Positions 51,911 through 63,904 of a stretch of 64,000 nucleotides of DNA are shown piece after piece. Below the pieces are notes generated by a model. It had not been told where the DNA came from, ran no database searches, and saw nothing but the letters and a program-made list of their open reading frames with translations. How positions within the stretch are numbered: the stretch's first letter is position 1; each line of letters opens with the position of its first letter. The DNA lies in contig JBBBDQ010000230.1 of assembly GCA_037127315.1 (NCBI GenBank), forward strand, positions 775,001 to 839,000, given 5' to 3'. The position numbers were made by a program, and so were the translations under genes. The stretch is from Ascarosepion bandense (lineage: Eukaryota > Mollusca > Cephalopoda > Sepiida > Sepiidae).

Positions 51911-54900
51911 GATTGTGCAGATGATTTACATTTAAATGACAAATACTTTCGGTTTACTGTGAATGTATGTGGGTGTCATTTTGTGTGTGTGTGTGGCTAA
52001 TCAGAATGGAGATTCACTTTGGGGTTTGACCCCGAAGAATTTCTGTGCTAACCAACTTTTTCCTCCTATTTTTTTAAGTCTAGGTCTCTTTATCTTACTG
52101 TTGAAACTGTTATATTGCTAGTTATCTGGTTATAATTTCTTCTCTCGCAATTCTCGTTTGTTAAATTCTATTTCAGCTTCTTGCTTTCTTAACGAATATG
52201 CTGTTAACATTTTTATAAGTAACGTCAGTTGTCGTTTTCTGTATCTTTGAATCTTGTTCTTTTTTATCTTCTCTCAAGGACATTTTCTAATTTGATTTCA
52301 CGATCTGTAACACGTTTAATTTCAGTGGCTTGCAGTATTTTTAAATTTGTTTCTTTTTAAGATTATTAAAATGCAAAGAAACTATCTAATCCGACGTTAG
52401 AGGTACATGCAACTTAGTAGTGATCGTTCGGGAAAAAAAGATTCATATGTTGGAATCAAAACTCTACAAAGGCTTTATTGCATTCATTTTCGCACAAATA
52501 CTCTCAATGGGTATCAACCGATCTGTTTTCCGTACAGCTAGTGATTATTAGTCAGGCAGATTTAGCCTTCTAGATTATGTTTTCTACTAGTTTGATATCA
52601 GAAAAATTCTGATGGTAAAACATATCGAATGTGAGATTAAGAATTTCGTCAAGTAAAACCTACTAGTTATGGAAACAATAGAAGCAACACTACTCTGGTG
52701 CGACTGCGGTCCTATACGGGCATAGCAGATGGACTCATGTGCTTTCTGGGGGCGTTATATAGAATCCACCTTTTTTATTCTAACCGTCTTTAGTTCAGCC
52801 GTTCATCCTTATTAGAGTAAAAACAGCCCTTTTTCTTTGATAATGAAGTGTTACTCGTTTAGTTTTGCTGGCATTGATTGTTACAAGCAAGTCCACCCCC
52901 ATTGGTCTGAAGGAAGAAGATCAGAGCATAGACGTATCTACTGTAACAATTAGGCGAGTAAACTCAATTCGCGATACACAGTAAAGCTCGTGACGAATCA
53001 GCAATGTTCAATAGGGTAGTCATCTTGTTCCCAAGATACCGCAACTCACTGTGTCATGCATATACGCTATGTGTTTAAGAGAACAGAAAACTTATAATTT
53101 ATATATTAGGCCTGCGCTGAGGAGAATGGAAAGGTTCTGACGCTTGTATAAATTTCGTGCTGTCAAGGGGTTAACTTACTTCAACCTGTTATTTTCGTTA
53201 AATATCCAGCAGAGAATGTGCAAAGGCCGAGAAAGAGGAAATAGAAGTCGGTCGTTAACTCATATTATTGGTTGTATTCTTCTTCTGCCTAAATATAAAA
53301 AATTCAAACATAAAATATACATTTTGCTAGCTTGAATACGAGGTCATCGTCACCATAGTTCGCAAAACTGGAAGAAAATATTCTATGTATCTATAAGGTT
53401 TACCAGCGTATTAGTATCATGTTCAGATATAAGGATGATTGAAAATTATAGAGATTACAGTGATATTTCTTTGACAGCGACTCTCGTTTGATCACTGAAA
53501 TTACTATAAGTTGCGCCGTACAAGTCAACCTCAAAATTGTTAACTCAAAATTCCGAGTTAGAATTGGTTTAAGAAAAAAGTAAGTTCTCACCGAAAGCAT
53601 AACTGGCAAAATAAAAAAAAAACTGCTAATATTACCGCCATTAATACAATTTATGCATTAATTCGGTTGGATTATGATGCAAATAAAATTATATCAGACC
53701 TATGATCTGATCTTCTACCGAATTAATAGATCCTTTATAAAATTTGTGGGGATCCACATTTTTGTTTGACTCAACGTATTATAACAGTTAACTTATTCTT
53801 TCCAATAAAGCTTTATAATGAGAAATGTTTTCCCTCTCTCTATGTTCTTAAAGTAAGATAAAACTAATTAGTGCTAATCTAAAGCAAAACTCTCAACAGT
53901 TTCTAGAATTTAGTTTTATAACACGGCGCCTGGCTGAGTCCAGCCAACCTTCTTGACCTTCGGGCGAATTCTGCCCACCTTGTTTGTTAATCTTGGATCA
54001 TCCAAAGCAGGATCCCTTGTCATCATCCGGCTAGGATAGCACAGACACGCAACAGAACTATGTATAATGAAAAAACAGATTGAAATCTGTCACGGTGTAA
54101 GAGCATTATGCTCCCATTACGATTGAGCTCTCTAGAGAGGAAAATTTGAAAAAAAAAGAGCTACCACTTCTGTGATATATGCATAACTCTTCAGCAATGA
54201 ATTGAATAATTTTGTGTGTATACTTTTTGGCGTGTGATATAAATAATGTCTGTATAGTATGTGACATATCTCTTTGGTTCTATCATAGTATGTAGCCTAC
54301 TCTGTTAGAATGTATCATACCATAGTAAGAGTGTCTATATTGATATAAGTATTCGGCTATTTATTGAATCCAATTGTTTTCTTTCACTTTAACCCTAACG
54401 GTAACACTGCTCCAACCCTAACCCGAACTCTTAATCTTGACCAGACTGTTATAATATTTCCTTATAATAAGCTTTTTAAGGTTGTCAACACACTATATCA
54501 GTGACAGAATTTCTTAGGTCACATTTAAAACGTAAGCAACATACTGAACCGCACCAAATTTCGACCTCTGAGTGCTCAGCAGCTCATTTTAGAATTTATT
54601 CGTTGTAATTGCTCTCACAGAAATTTAGTTCTTTTTTAATATGACAATATTTCTTTTCATTATAAACGCTATAGGTACACATATTTAAACTGACATTTTA
54701 TTTTATTTTTATTTTTATTATTAAGAAATATAATTAATATTAACGGGTCTACATGGCGAATTCATTCTTAAAGAAAAATGTACTGCCCCAAAGGAATGAA
54801 AACTTTTTTCTTTAGGAAACCAATTGCTATAGCCGAAGACCGCATTCATTTTATTATTTTATTTCATTTTGTTTAATTATTTGGCAATATCATGAAGTCT

Positions 54901-55254
54901 TAATAACCCAACACACATATTTTTCACTCGAAAAGCAACCAAAGTCATTTTATAGATATCTTTCTCAATCCTTCATCTGGTTTTCATTATTATAAGAGTT
55001 ATTTATTGATTATACATGTAAGAGTCGATATCCCTGTTATTTTATTTTATTTTGGACCTGGATATAATGGAAAAATGCATGCGGTAACAGGGACTCTAGT
55101 TAAGAGGTTATGAAAAACGTGCAACGACTTTATATTGTTTTGTTCTCAGTTGTACCCAGACCAAAGTGGTAGCTTCTGTTAGGGTCCCATCTATGGATAA
55201 ATAGTTACCTCTCAAACTGGAGTCAATACACTATGAAATTATGAAAATAGATTT
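51911..55254. other. Unassigned interval, longest anonymous stretch
   Basis: Over 3 kb with no recognised transposon protein, SINE or RNA. 53920-54060 is relatively GC-rich (GCGCCTGGCTGAGTCCAGCC) and starts abruptly. Frames are short and of ordinary composition. It may contain host intronic or intergenic unique DNA. Confidence 0.5.
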
Positions 55255-55990
55255 TGATAATATAAATACCAGCAATAATTTATTTGGAGAAGGAAAAAAT
55301 ATCCGTAATACAGGTTTGAAAAAATATGCCAGCAATACATTTAAAAAAAAGTTTTCAGAGATACATTTTTGAAACAAATACCAGAAATATATTTCTGAAA
55401 AAATTACCAGCAATACATTTTTGAAAAAAATAACAGCAATACATGTTTTTTAAAATTACTAGCAATACATATTTGTAAAAAAGTTTCCTGCAATACATTT
55501 TACAAAAAATTAACAGCAATGCATTTTTGAAAAAAATTATCATCAATACATTTTTTAAAAAAATTACCAGCAATATATTTTTCCAAAAAACACCAGTAAT
55601 TAACTTTTTAAAAAAATTACCAGCAATACATTTTTAAAAAATTACCAGCAATACATTTTTAAAAAATACCATTAATACATTTTTGAATGAAAACTACCAG
55701 CAATACATTTTCAAAAATACCAGCAATCCATATTTGAAAAAGAAATTACCAGCAATATATAGTTTTTAAAAATACCAGCAATACATTTAAAAAATACTAG
55801 CAATACATTTTTTTAAAATTATCAGCAATACATTTTAAAAATACTAGCAATACATTTTTGAAAGAAAATTAGCAGCAATACATTTAAAAAAATCCTAGCC
55901 ATACTTTCTTTGGAGACGAAAAAATTATCCGCAATAAATTTTTAAAAAAATACCAGCAATACATTTTCAAAGAAATACTAAAAAAATGGT
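55255..55990. repeat. AT-rich minisatellite (unit near TACCAGCAATACATTTTTGA)
   Basis: About 27 degenerate units of about 22-32 bp, each with (T)ACCAGCAATACATTT followed by variable T and A runs. Unit length varies through the homopolymer runs. A short relic with ATTACCATAACACATTTTTG lies at 57365-57440. Minus-strand frames in it are repeat artefacts. Confidence 0.92.
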
Positions 55991-57639
55991 ATGAAATAAA
56001 TCATTTTTAAAGCACCGGGGTGGCCTAATAATTATGGCCACTAGTGTATATTTGAGTATATATTGTGTATATTATAGTACAGCTGGAATTGATCTGCATA
56101 ATACTGATCCTTATTGAAATCTTTATTATTATTTAGTATTGTTGAGATTTTTGTCGAGATTTACAAACTTTACGTGTCATTCAAGTGAGCAAATCAATCG
56201 ATTAAATTTGAATTGAATACTTTGACAATAACTCTAATTTGCGGTTTAATAATTTCTTTAATTCAAATTGAAATTCAATTTAAATTTATAAGAGTTCACG
56301 GTAAAAAATATTTTTGAAGAAAATTTTTTTCCTATTTTATTTTTACAGGGAAGAATAGATTTTGGGATTTCTTACTCTTGAGCATGCAACGTACGACTGG
56401 GCATGCGTAAATAATTTTTTTAAACGAAATATCAACTTTTTGAAGCGTTTGGCCTTGCGATTTGTTTATAGTTCTTCTAAACGCAGGACAAACTGTAAAA
56501 TGTATTCTTGTATATAAAAACCTAAAGAAAAAAATGCAAATAAAATATTGCATCTTTATTAAATAAGCATTTGATATTTTAAACATTAAATAGTTTTTAA
56601 AATAATGGGAGTATTTTGTATGTTAAATAATAAAACTTAATTTTTAAAAAACTGATGGCAAATTATTGCACAAAGTTTACAAACTCTAGTTAAACCAACT
56701 GTACTTTGTACCTGTTTATCTGTTTGCTCTCAACCCCAAAGTTTGGTTTCTTTCGGTTTCCTTACAGAGTTTGACTGCCGAACCGATAGACTGACTAACA
56801 GAAATCACAGAATGCAATATATATTGATAAGGTTTCTCGAATAATGTTCGATTATTTAATCTTTTACCGTGTTCAAAAATATTATAATGGTTTCACAAAA
56901 AATATATTAGCCATTCCTGATGAATACAGTGTCAACTTTGTTCGCGTAAAAACTTATATACTTCTCATCTTGAAAATGAAAAAGAGGGATGCATTTATTT
57001 TATATTATTTTTTGCTTGAATTCAAGGTTTGTCATAATTATTTTCAAACTTCTGCTATCATTAAAAATAATCATTACATGACAGATCCACCTGTAACCGA
57101 ACAGTACAGTGCTAGTGTCTGAAGTTCCGCAGTGCGGATACGAGTGTTAATGATCATTGTGTTAGTTAGGAACATTCAACTTTGCTTGATAATCAATATC
57201 TGAAAACACTAAGCGAACAACATCCTCGTCGAAGTGTCAGATAATTGTTTCAGATAATTGGTGTCAAAATTTCAATAATATATAAAAATATATAAAATTG
57301 GCAAGGTGAAGAAACTCGACAAATGGGTTCTGCATAGTATAAGTAAGAGACAAATATAGTTTACAGTGTACAATACATTTTTGAAGAGAAAATATTACCA
57401 TAACACATTTTTGAAGGAAAAATTTATTCTCAGCAAAACATTCTTGAATATAAAACAATAAGACATTTTCAGTTTTAAATAAAAAATAATAAAAACAAAA
57501 GATTTTTAAATTAAAATCTGACTTAATCAACCTTCTCATCATAACCAAACATTAAAACAATACCATAAAACCCCATCTTTTTGGCATTAAATAACCTACG
57601 GAGATTGATATGCCCTTAAACAAAACTCAAAACTTCTGT
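55991..57639. other. Unassigned AT-rich interval
   Basis: No gene recognised, apart from the minisatellite relic at 57365-57440. Confidence 0.45.
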
Positions 57640-57690
57640 GTTCTAGTGGCATTAATGCCTTGTTTGGAGTGAAAACAATTAAGAAAGTAA
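57640..57690 (+). mobile_element. Isolated LINE 3' tail
   Basis: TCTAGTGGCATTAATGCC, TTGTTTGGAGTGAAAACAAT then an A-rich end: the LINE 3' terminal signature with nothing else recognisable upstream. Confidence 0.6.
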
Positions 57691-58054
57691 ATGAAAGCAA
57701 GCAAGTAAAATCTTGAACAAACCTTAATAATCACTGTTTGTTTCTGGTTTGAGCTCTTGGGATGAGGACGGTGAAATTAATAAATGATGATGTCTTAATC
57801 GATGATGGTGGGGGTCAGAAAATTTCTTAAAAATAAAATTAACATCACCTACTGCTCATTTCTAAGAAATACCTAACTGTAAATAGATATTTAGTTACAG
57901 GTTTAAAGTCAAGAGTCAAGAGTCACTTATTATCTATGTTCATAATCCTTACTTCTTTCTACCTTCTGTTCCATTCATATAAAACACCTCATTCAATTTG
58001 TTATTAAGCAGCTGTGAAATTCAAAATCTTCATTTCTTGATCGAACAGAAATGG
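57691..58054. other. Unassigned interval
   Basis: Nothing recognised. Confidence 0.45.
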
Positions 58055-58690
58055 ATCATTTAAAAAAGAGGGACCCAAAATGCCAATTACAAGTTGGTGA
58101 TACTAAAATCAAACAGGTGCCGAAAATTAAATATATGGGAAGCGTTCTAACAGAGAACGGAAAGCGTATTGCAATGGCCAAGAATATATTCCATAAGCTA
58201 AGTAGAGTATGAAGAGACAGGAAAATTTTGCTAAAAACAAAAAAAAAAAAAGGGAATATTGAATTGTTATGTAATATTTGTCATTCAATATGGCAGCGAA
58301 TGCTGAACAATTTCATCGAACATGAAAAAGACTTGAAGCAACGGAAATATGGTTCAACAGAATACCATGGACGAAACACACGAGCAACGAGAAGATTTTA
58401 GAGAGGATAAGCACAAGAAGAAAACTGATACTTAACATCATGGAAAGACAGCTGAAGTTATTGGGACATGCAGTGAGGAAGGAGGGCTTAGAGAACTGAT
58501 GCTCACGGGACGGATAGATGAGGAAAGAGAGAAGAGAAAGCAACGCATGCCATACATGATGGACTTAAGCAGATGGATGGAAGAGTGGGGATTAAGTGGG
58601 ATAACATGAAAAGTGGTAGTAAGAGCGACAATGAATAGGGAGATGTTTAAGACAATGTTCGCCTACATCCTGAACGGACATAGCACATAG
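58055..58690 (+). mobile_element. RTE-type LINE C-terminal relic
   Basis: Broken frames read KIKYMGSVLTENGKR, AKNIFHKLSRV, FVIQYGSEC-like (GGCAGCGAATGCTGAACAAT), KRLEATEIWFNRIPWTKHTS, RRKLILNIMERQLKLLGHAV, RKEGL, LTGRIDEEREKRKQRMPYMM, DLSRWMEEWGL, RATMNREM and NGHST-stop (about 58690). This is the conserved C-terminal part of RTE-type reverse transcriptases, after the catalytic core. An A run interrupts at 58240-58252. 5' truncated, inactive. Confidence 0.88.
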
Positions 58691-58767
58691 ATGTTAAGGA
58701 ACGTTTAGCTCAATAATTTAATCATAACAAGGAATTCATCCATTTTCCAATCGCGCCAACAGAAGAT

Positions 58768-59054
58768 TCAGTTAAGTACCACGTTTTGGGCGATCATGTC
58801 TAGAAAGAGACATGACTGACTAGGCAGAAGATTATCCCGCAGTATGATATCATTGCTTTCTGTGGTAGACTGGTTTCCAGTCAAGGCTATAGAACCCAAT
58901 CTGTCCTATTATTTAACCCACAACTGGCGGGAAGGGACGATTAATACCTTTTCTCAAGAGTATTTATACGTGAGTGAATGCAAGGGATTGAAAATCGGCA
59001 CCTGGATTTGTCGTTCCGAGTCGATATCTATTGCACCACAACGCACATCTGAAC
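58768..59054 (-). mobile_element. SINE-B copy
   Basis: Minus-strand, near full length: tail GGGCGATCATGTCTAGAAAG, GACTAGGCAGAAGATTATCC, AGGCTATAGAACCCAATCTG, CACAACTGGCGGGAAGGGAC, and head ATTGCACCACAACGCACATC. The B-box complement is diverged. It lies just beyond the RTE relic's 3' end. Confidence 0.87.
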
Positions 59055-59344
59055 AGAAGATTATTGTAACTATATTGTAATCCGCCATTGGCATTAACCA
59101 TTACAACTTTCTGAAAACTAACCAGAGCATGGCTACTTTCAGTTAATGCCAACAACATGATAAAATTCATTTTACTTTAAGTAAAATGAGACATGCACTT
59201 GTTAATCAATGAAGTCTAATTCTATTTGGATACCAGTGTTTGGGTACTTGTTGCCATGATAATACTGCAGAAGCTTACGAATTTTAGATACGAGACTTTG
59301 CCGACCTCACCATATTCCTCTGAATTTTCACTTTTTAAGTAAAT
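59055..59344. other. Unassigned interval
   Basis: Nothing recognised. Confidence 0.4.
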
Positions 59345-59655
59345 GTTTTTCAAGCACTCCAACAGCTTCTTTTATCGCACTTCCCGCTTGTGGAATTCCC
59401 TTCCACATACCTGCTTCCCTGACAGCCACAATCTCCAGAAGTATTAATGTAAGGTCAATAGACACTTCCTAACACGCTAACTCGCATCCATTCTCTCAAA
59501 CACTCTTCCCATCTACATCCTTACCCGTCTATCACCCTCCTTCTGACAATTTCTATATCTAATCACTCTCTCAGCAACTTCCCCTATGTAACCCCCTCAG
59601 CAATAGTGGCAGTGGAATGCTTTTCTTGGAGTGAAATGATTTTTTAAAAAAGTGA
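59345..59655 (+). mobile_element. LINE 3' end fragment
   Basis: AACAGCTTCTTTTATCGCAC (FFxRTS), CTTGTGGAATTCCCTTCCAC (LWNSLP), GTAAGGTCAATAGACACTTC, the 3' UTR, and the tail AATAGTGGCAGTGGAATGC, TTGGAGTGAAATGATTTTTT. Closely related to the intact copy but 5' truncated to about 300 bp. Confidence 0.9.
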
Positions 59656-59762
59656 CAATTTTTATCCAAAAATACATTCAGTTGCTAAGAAGATAGATAA
59701 ATTCTATCTCAAAAGTTTATGGCGTCTCAATATTTAGTGTTTTTGTTTCTGTTTTTTTTTTA

Positions 59763-60006
59763 ATAATCGTCTCATCCCAGGTAAGGAAGTACTGCCACTG
59801 GTGCGCAAGGAGTTACGGTGAAAAGGAGAGAAAAGAAAAAGCGAACAAGGTACAGAGTATAACAAAGAAAGAATTGGAGAAAGAGGCGATAGAAGATGGC
59901 TGTTGACGTTTCACTTAAACTTTTGGAAATTGTAGCTATCAGGGAAGCAAGTGTACGGACGGGGAAAAGTGCAAAAAAAATAAACTGAGGGAATAGAAGT
60001 GACGGT
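59763..60006 (-). mobile_element. LINE 3' fragment, part 1 (interrupted by SINE)
   Basis: Tail ATAATCGTCTCATCCCAGG, then the 3' UTR and last codons in reverse (GTTGACGTTTCACTTAAAC, GGAAGCAAGTGTACGGACG) up to GAAGTGACGGT, where SINE-B begins. Confidence 0.85.
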
Positions 60007-60306
60007 CAGTGCCATACGTGATACACGCTGGAGCGATCATGTCTCGAAAGTGACATGACTAACTGGGCAGAAGATTATCACGTAGTAGGTTGCCATTGCT
60101 TTCTGCGGTAGATTGGTTGCCGACCAAGGCTACGGAACCCAATTTGTCCTGTTATTTAACCTATAACTGGAAGGAAGAAACGGATTAATACCTTTCCCAA
60201 GGGTACTTGCGCGTAAGTGAATGCAAAGAATACGACTGGAATTCGAACTCGGCTTCCCGATTTCTCGTTCTTAGCCGATATTGAATGCACCACGACGCAC
60301 ATCCTT
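60007..60306 (-). mobile_element. SINE-B inserted in LINE, with target duplication
   Basis: Near-full-length minus-strand SINE-B (GTGCCATACGTGATACACGC to CACCACGACGCACATCC). It is flanked by GAAGTGACGGT (59996-60006) and GAAGTGGCGGT (60307-60317), an 11-bp target duplication with one mismatch. This fixes the SINE boundaries and the age order: LINE first, SINE second. Confidence 0.9.
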
Positions 60307-60395
60307 GAAGTGGCGGTATATTTGTCTAATTTAACTGTAAAAAAGTGGGACCGAGTTGGCAAACTTGGAGCACGACTTCTATTGTAAAAAAAAAA
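60307..60395 (-). mobile_element. LINE 3' fragment, part 2
   Basis: GTCTAATTTAACTGTAAAAA, GTGGGACCGAGTTGGCAAAC continues the LINE C-terminal coding (complement of LATRSHPFTV) exactly where part 1 stopped. Confidence 0.8.
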
Positions 60396-60728
60396 TAAAC
60401 TTGTAACTTGATGGCAGAAATATATAGATGTATGTTGTTTTTTATGTGATGTTTCCTTTCAGAACGTATGCGATCATGTCTCTCCACATCTTCCTGTTTT
60501 CCCTAGTTCTTATTATATTTTGTCTTGTTAGTTCAATCAAACACTGATCTGTCATCCATTTACTTAAGCTCATCAAGTATATAGAACACTGTTTTCACGG
60601 GTCTCACTTTTTCTATATCCGCCCTGTGAGTATATTTTATTCTCTCCAAAACCTCTTCGTGTGTTCAGGTTTGTTGTTTTTTTTTTAGTGATTTAAACAC
60701 TGTATACATACATTAACTCATGAATAAA
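60396..60728. other. Unassigned interval
   Basis: Nothing recognised. Confidence 0.4.
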
Positions 60729-61105
60729 TCTAAACTTATTTATAAACAGAATTTTGTCTCTGTGTATGTGTCTGTGTGTCTGTGTGTCCGTTACCTATAA
60801 ACTCCGAAACGGCTGAACCGATTTTCTTGAAGATTTACACAGTTGTACTCTAAGCGTCTGCGAGAGTTCTTAGCTAGGTTTTCTGTCGAGGTCCCCCCGA
60901 TAAATATCGAAAATCGATGACCGAAAAAATCGGGTTATAGAAGGAGTGGTTCGATTTTAAACAAATTTGATACAGTCATAGACATAGACATAAGAAACGA
61001 TATTCAGAAGTTTCAAGGTTGCAGTTCTTACAATAGTGCAGAAAATTGATAATATATATATAAAAGCTTTCATTACACCCGAGCAACGCCGGGTTATACT
61101 GCTAG
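60729..61105 (+). mobile_element. Helitron-like non-autonomous element, compact copy
   Basis: A|TCTAAACTTATTTATAAACA start, CCGTTACCTATAAACTCCGA, TATCGAAAATCGATGACCG, and end CCCGAGCAACGCCGGG hairpin (61078-61093), TTATACTG, CTAG|T (61102-61105). The shortest member (377 bp) and the best for defining the termini; no internal coding. Confidence 0.6.
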
Positions 61106-61615
61106 TTGATTATAAAACGGGCATTATTTACCGACAACATAATAGAGAAATTTCGCAATGCTACATTCTTCTTTAGCTACGAATTATAATATATGACGTA
61201 TATCATTAAAAAAAATGTACTTACGATAAATATTTACCCATGGTTAGTGTTTTTCTCAGAGGTCTCAATAATTGACGGTAATTTAATTGATGACGGAGAA
61301 AGACAACTTCACAATGTTTGCCACTTATCTTAATTTTCGTTTAAAATTGTTTGATGTTTCTATTCAAGTATTCATTTACATCAATTTAAATAGAACGATG
61401 CGGTAATACAACAAATGTTTCTTTATACCGCTAAGGAATATTTGAGGCAATGATATATTTTATTTTGTCATGGCGTCTACCGTCAGTCAACTGATACCCC
61501 AAAGATTGGCTAGAAATCTCCCGATCCTTTGTCTTTATGCAGGAGCATCTAACTTAAAGGTGGCATTTCGTTTATTAAAAATGGAAACAAAGTGTTGCTT
61601 GCTGCCAGAATGGAT
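61106..61615. other. Unassigned interval
   Basis: Nothing recognised. Confidence 0.4.
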
Positions 61616-61835
61616 GAAAAATACCTCTTAGGTTCATACAACTATGGATGAAAATGCCATAATTCCTTATTATTTTAAAAAGGCACGTTCAAAAATTCAA
61701 TGCCACGTGAGCATTAAAAAAAACACCGTTACGTGAGCTTTCTTAAAAAAACAGTAAACAGTAAAATCATTTATTGAAAATCGCCTGATGACACCACTTA
61801 TGGTAGAAACCTAGGTCGCGTAATAAATTTACAAA
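61616..61835 (+). mobile_element. Dispersed repeat with hammerhead-like end, copy 3
   Basis: AATACCTCTTAGGTTCATAC, CAACTATGGATGAAAATGCC, TGCCACGTGAGCATT and AAACAGTAAAATCATTTATT, then the hammerhead-like fold. No terminal (TA)n here. Has the best-preserved GAAA box of the three copies. Confidence 0.72.
61781..61820 (+). ncRNA. Hammerhead-like ribozyme in dispersed repeat, copy 3
   Basis: Stem I CGC (61782-61784)/GCG (61818-61820), only 3 bp; core CTGATGA 61785-61791; stem II ACCA/TGGT with loop CTTA and an unpaired C/A at its base; GAAA 61806-61809; stem III ACC/GGT with 2-nt loop TA; cleavage triplet GTC ending 61817. Confidence 0.55.
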
Positions 61836-61944
61836 TGGAAAATATTCAAAAGTTCTACAATATAATTGTATTGAACACTTTTTAATACAAATGTGCACTG
61901 GGATAGCCTTATTATAACCAGAAACTTAGTAATTAAACAATTTA

Positions 61945-61945
61945 T

Positions 61946-62017
<72 letters not shown>
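61945..62017. repeat. (TCTA)n microsatellite
   Basis: About 18 perfect tetranucleotide units. Confidence 0.97.
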
Positions 62018-62306
62018 AACCATAAGGTATGCTATAATTATGGGTTAACGTGCTTACAATGCTGGATAGAGATTTATATATATAAATACACAAATAGAAA
62101 TGGCTATTGTGGTCAACATTCAAAGGCGACATCTGTTACATGATTAAACGCAATCTTTAAAGCATGCGGTTTTTCGTTCTGGACCGATTATATATTCTAG
62201 TTAGGAGTGTATCATAGGACGGTCTGTTGTACCATTTTAACAGTTGGCGGTAACGGTTATATTTCAAATTATTCCGAGAGCTGTTCCATAATAAATAATG
62301 GGTATG

Positions 62307-62310
<4 letters not shown>
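62018..62310. other. Unassigned interval
   Basis: Nothing recognised. Confidence 0.4.

Positions 62311-62356
<46 letters not shown>
62311..62356. repeat. (TA)n microsatellite
   Basis: Perfect TA repeat. Confidence 0.97.
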
Positions 62357-62358
<2 letters not shown>

Positions 62359-62513
62359 CACACATTGGATGCTGGTTGTAATAAAACAGTGGTCGATTTA
62401 AAAACATTATAAACCCTGCATTGCCTTGTGATAGTTCCTCAGAGGACAAAAAGTGTTGGCTCATAATATTTTTTTATTTTGATTTTTTATATTGATATAG
62501 ATATATATAAATA

Positions 62514-62990
62514 CAGGGTGTATCAAAAACCTTTTACAGACTTTGGAAGAGAGATCGTTACAGTAAAACAAAGACAAAATTACTTTTAAACATTGGTCTG
62601 TAAATACGTCGTTTTAAAGTTTACAGATCCTGTTAAATGTACAATTCAAGATACAATCTAAAAATGCTTTAACAAAATTTGGAGGTTGGTTCCTGACATC
62701 AAAAACGAAATAAAATGTCCATATGAACACGTGTCAAAAATGCATCGTTTTACCTTAAACAGAGCAACTAATTACAAATGTTCAAAATGTCTTTCGCTTG
62801 CATCTACACCCGAATGCACCCGTCGGATCCTTGATTGGCGGTCAATTTCAGATACTCCCACACGGTGTCGAATGGTTTCGCAGGCTCTCATGACACGTTG
62901 GTTAAGCGTCACTGTATTATTAATATCTGTTGAATTGATCATTTTTAGGTTGCCACATAGATAAAGATCCAAACGGTTCAATGGCTACTT
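62514..62990 (-). mobile_element. DDE transposon end with transposase C-terminal relic
   Basis: The terminal motif CAGGGTGTATCAAAAACC starts at 62514 after a TA (62512-62513), as in Tc1/mariner/IS630 ends. Upstream on the minus strand, 62981-62772 reads NRLDLYLCGNLKMI, NQRVMRACETIRHRV and VDASERHFEHL, the usual end of these transposases (PLDFFLWG...L...I...GGHFEHL). Only one terminus and the C-terminal part remain, and the leading aspartate motif is degraded. Confidence 0.75.
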
Positions 62991-63168
62991 TATTAAATAC
63001 ATTTGCTCCTCAGAAATTTCAATACATCATGGTGTATTTTGGCTAAATATGTCTATAAGAAAGAGATGTCTAAGAGTAATTTTTCTTTTTCGTAATTTAA
63101 ACGACAATTTTCCCATCGCACCATTTCTTTCTTTCTCTGTCTGTTTGCTTTTCTCTCTGCTTCTATCC

Positions 63169-63240
<72 letters not shown>

Positions 63241-63904
63241 TTTAAATCATCTTTAATATCATTGGGAAAAGTACTAATTGCTTCGGCAATATCAAAACTA
63301 GAATGACCATTATATTTTGCGATCGTCATTACCGAAAAGTGACTGATTAGCTGTCATTTCAGCACCACCCATAAATTATCGATTATCATGTTCCTTGGCT
63401 GAACATGATATTTAAGCAGACACCTATCGGATCACACCTTTTCTACTGAAAACCTTTCGATTATTCCTGAGACAAATACTCCACTGCAAGACTGTCATTA
63501 AACTAGAAAAATGAAGACGGTATTTTCTTTTCCATTTTTTTTTTGTTGGTTTTACTTTTTTTATATTCATTTATTTTTACATTTTCTGGTCAATTTGTTT
63601 TTACGTGAATCTAATTAACTGTTGATGAGTTGGTCATAACGGTCGATTTCAGCGAACGCTGAGGGCAGCTGGTTTGTTAACGACAAAAACCTTGCAGTGG
63701 GTGGGGCAAAATGCCTCCGGGGTTATAGCGTTATGTATGCTAGAACGTAGTTTATTCATACACATACAGATAGATTTTTTTTTAATTCGAGATTACACAA
63801 ACGCTTTTTTATGGAATTGTTTACATCGGAACTACGGATAAAAAACTTTTTGTGGTGTGTCATAATGAAACATGGAGATCATTATTTCCTAATTTCCTCC
63901 TGTT
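62991..63904. other. Unassigned interval with (TC)n(TA)n
   Basis: Compound microsatellite at 63175-63237. No gene recognised. Confidence 0.5.

Noticed and set aside
51911..55254. Host protein-coding gene in the largest anonymous interval
   Set aside because: No exon-length frame with domain resemblance or convincing splice pairs could be read. Transcript mapping would be needed to decide.
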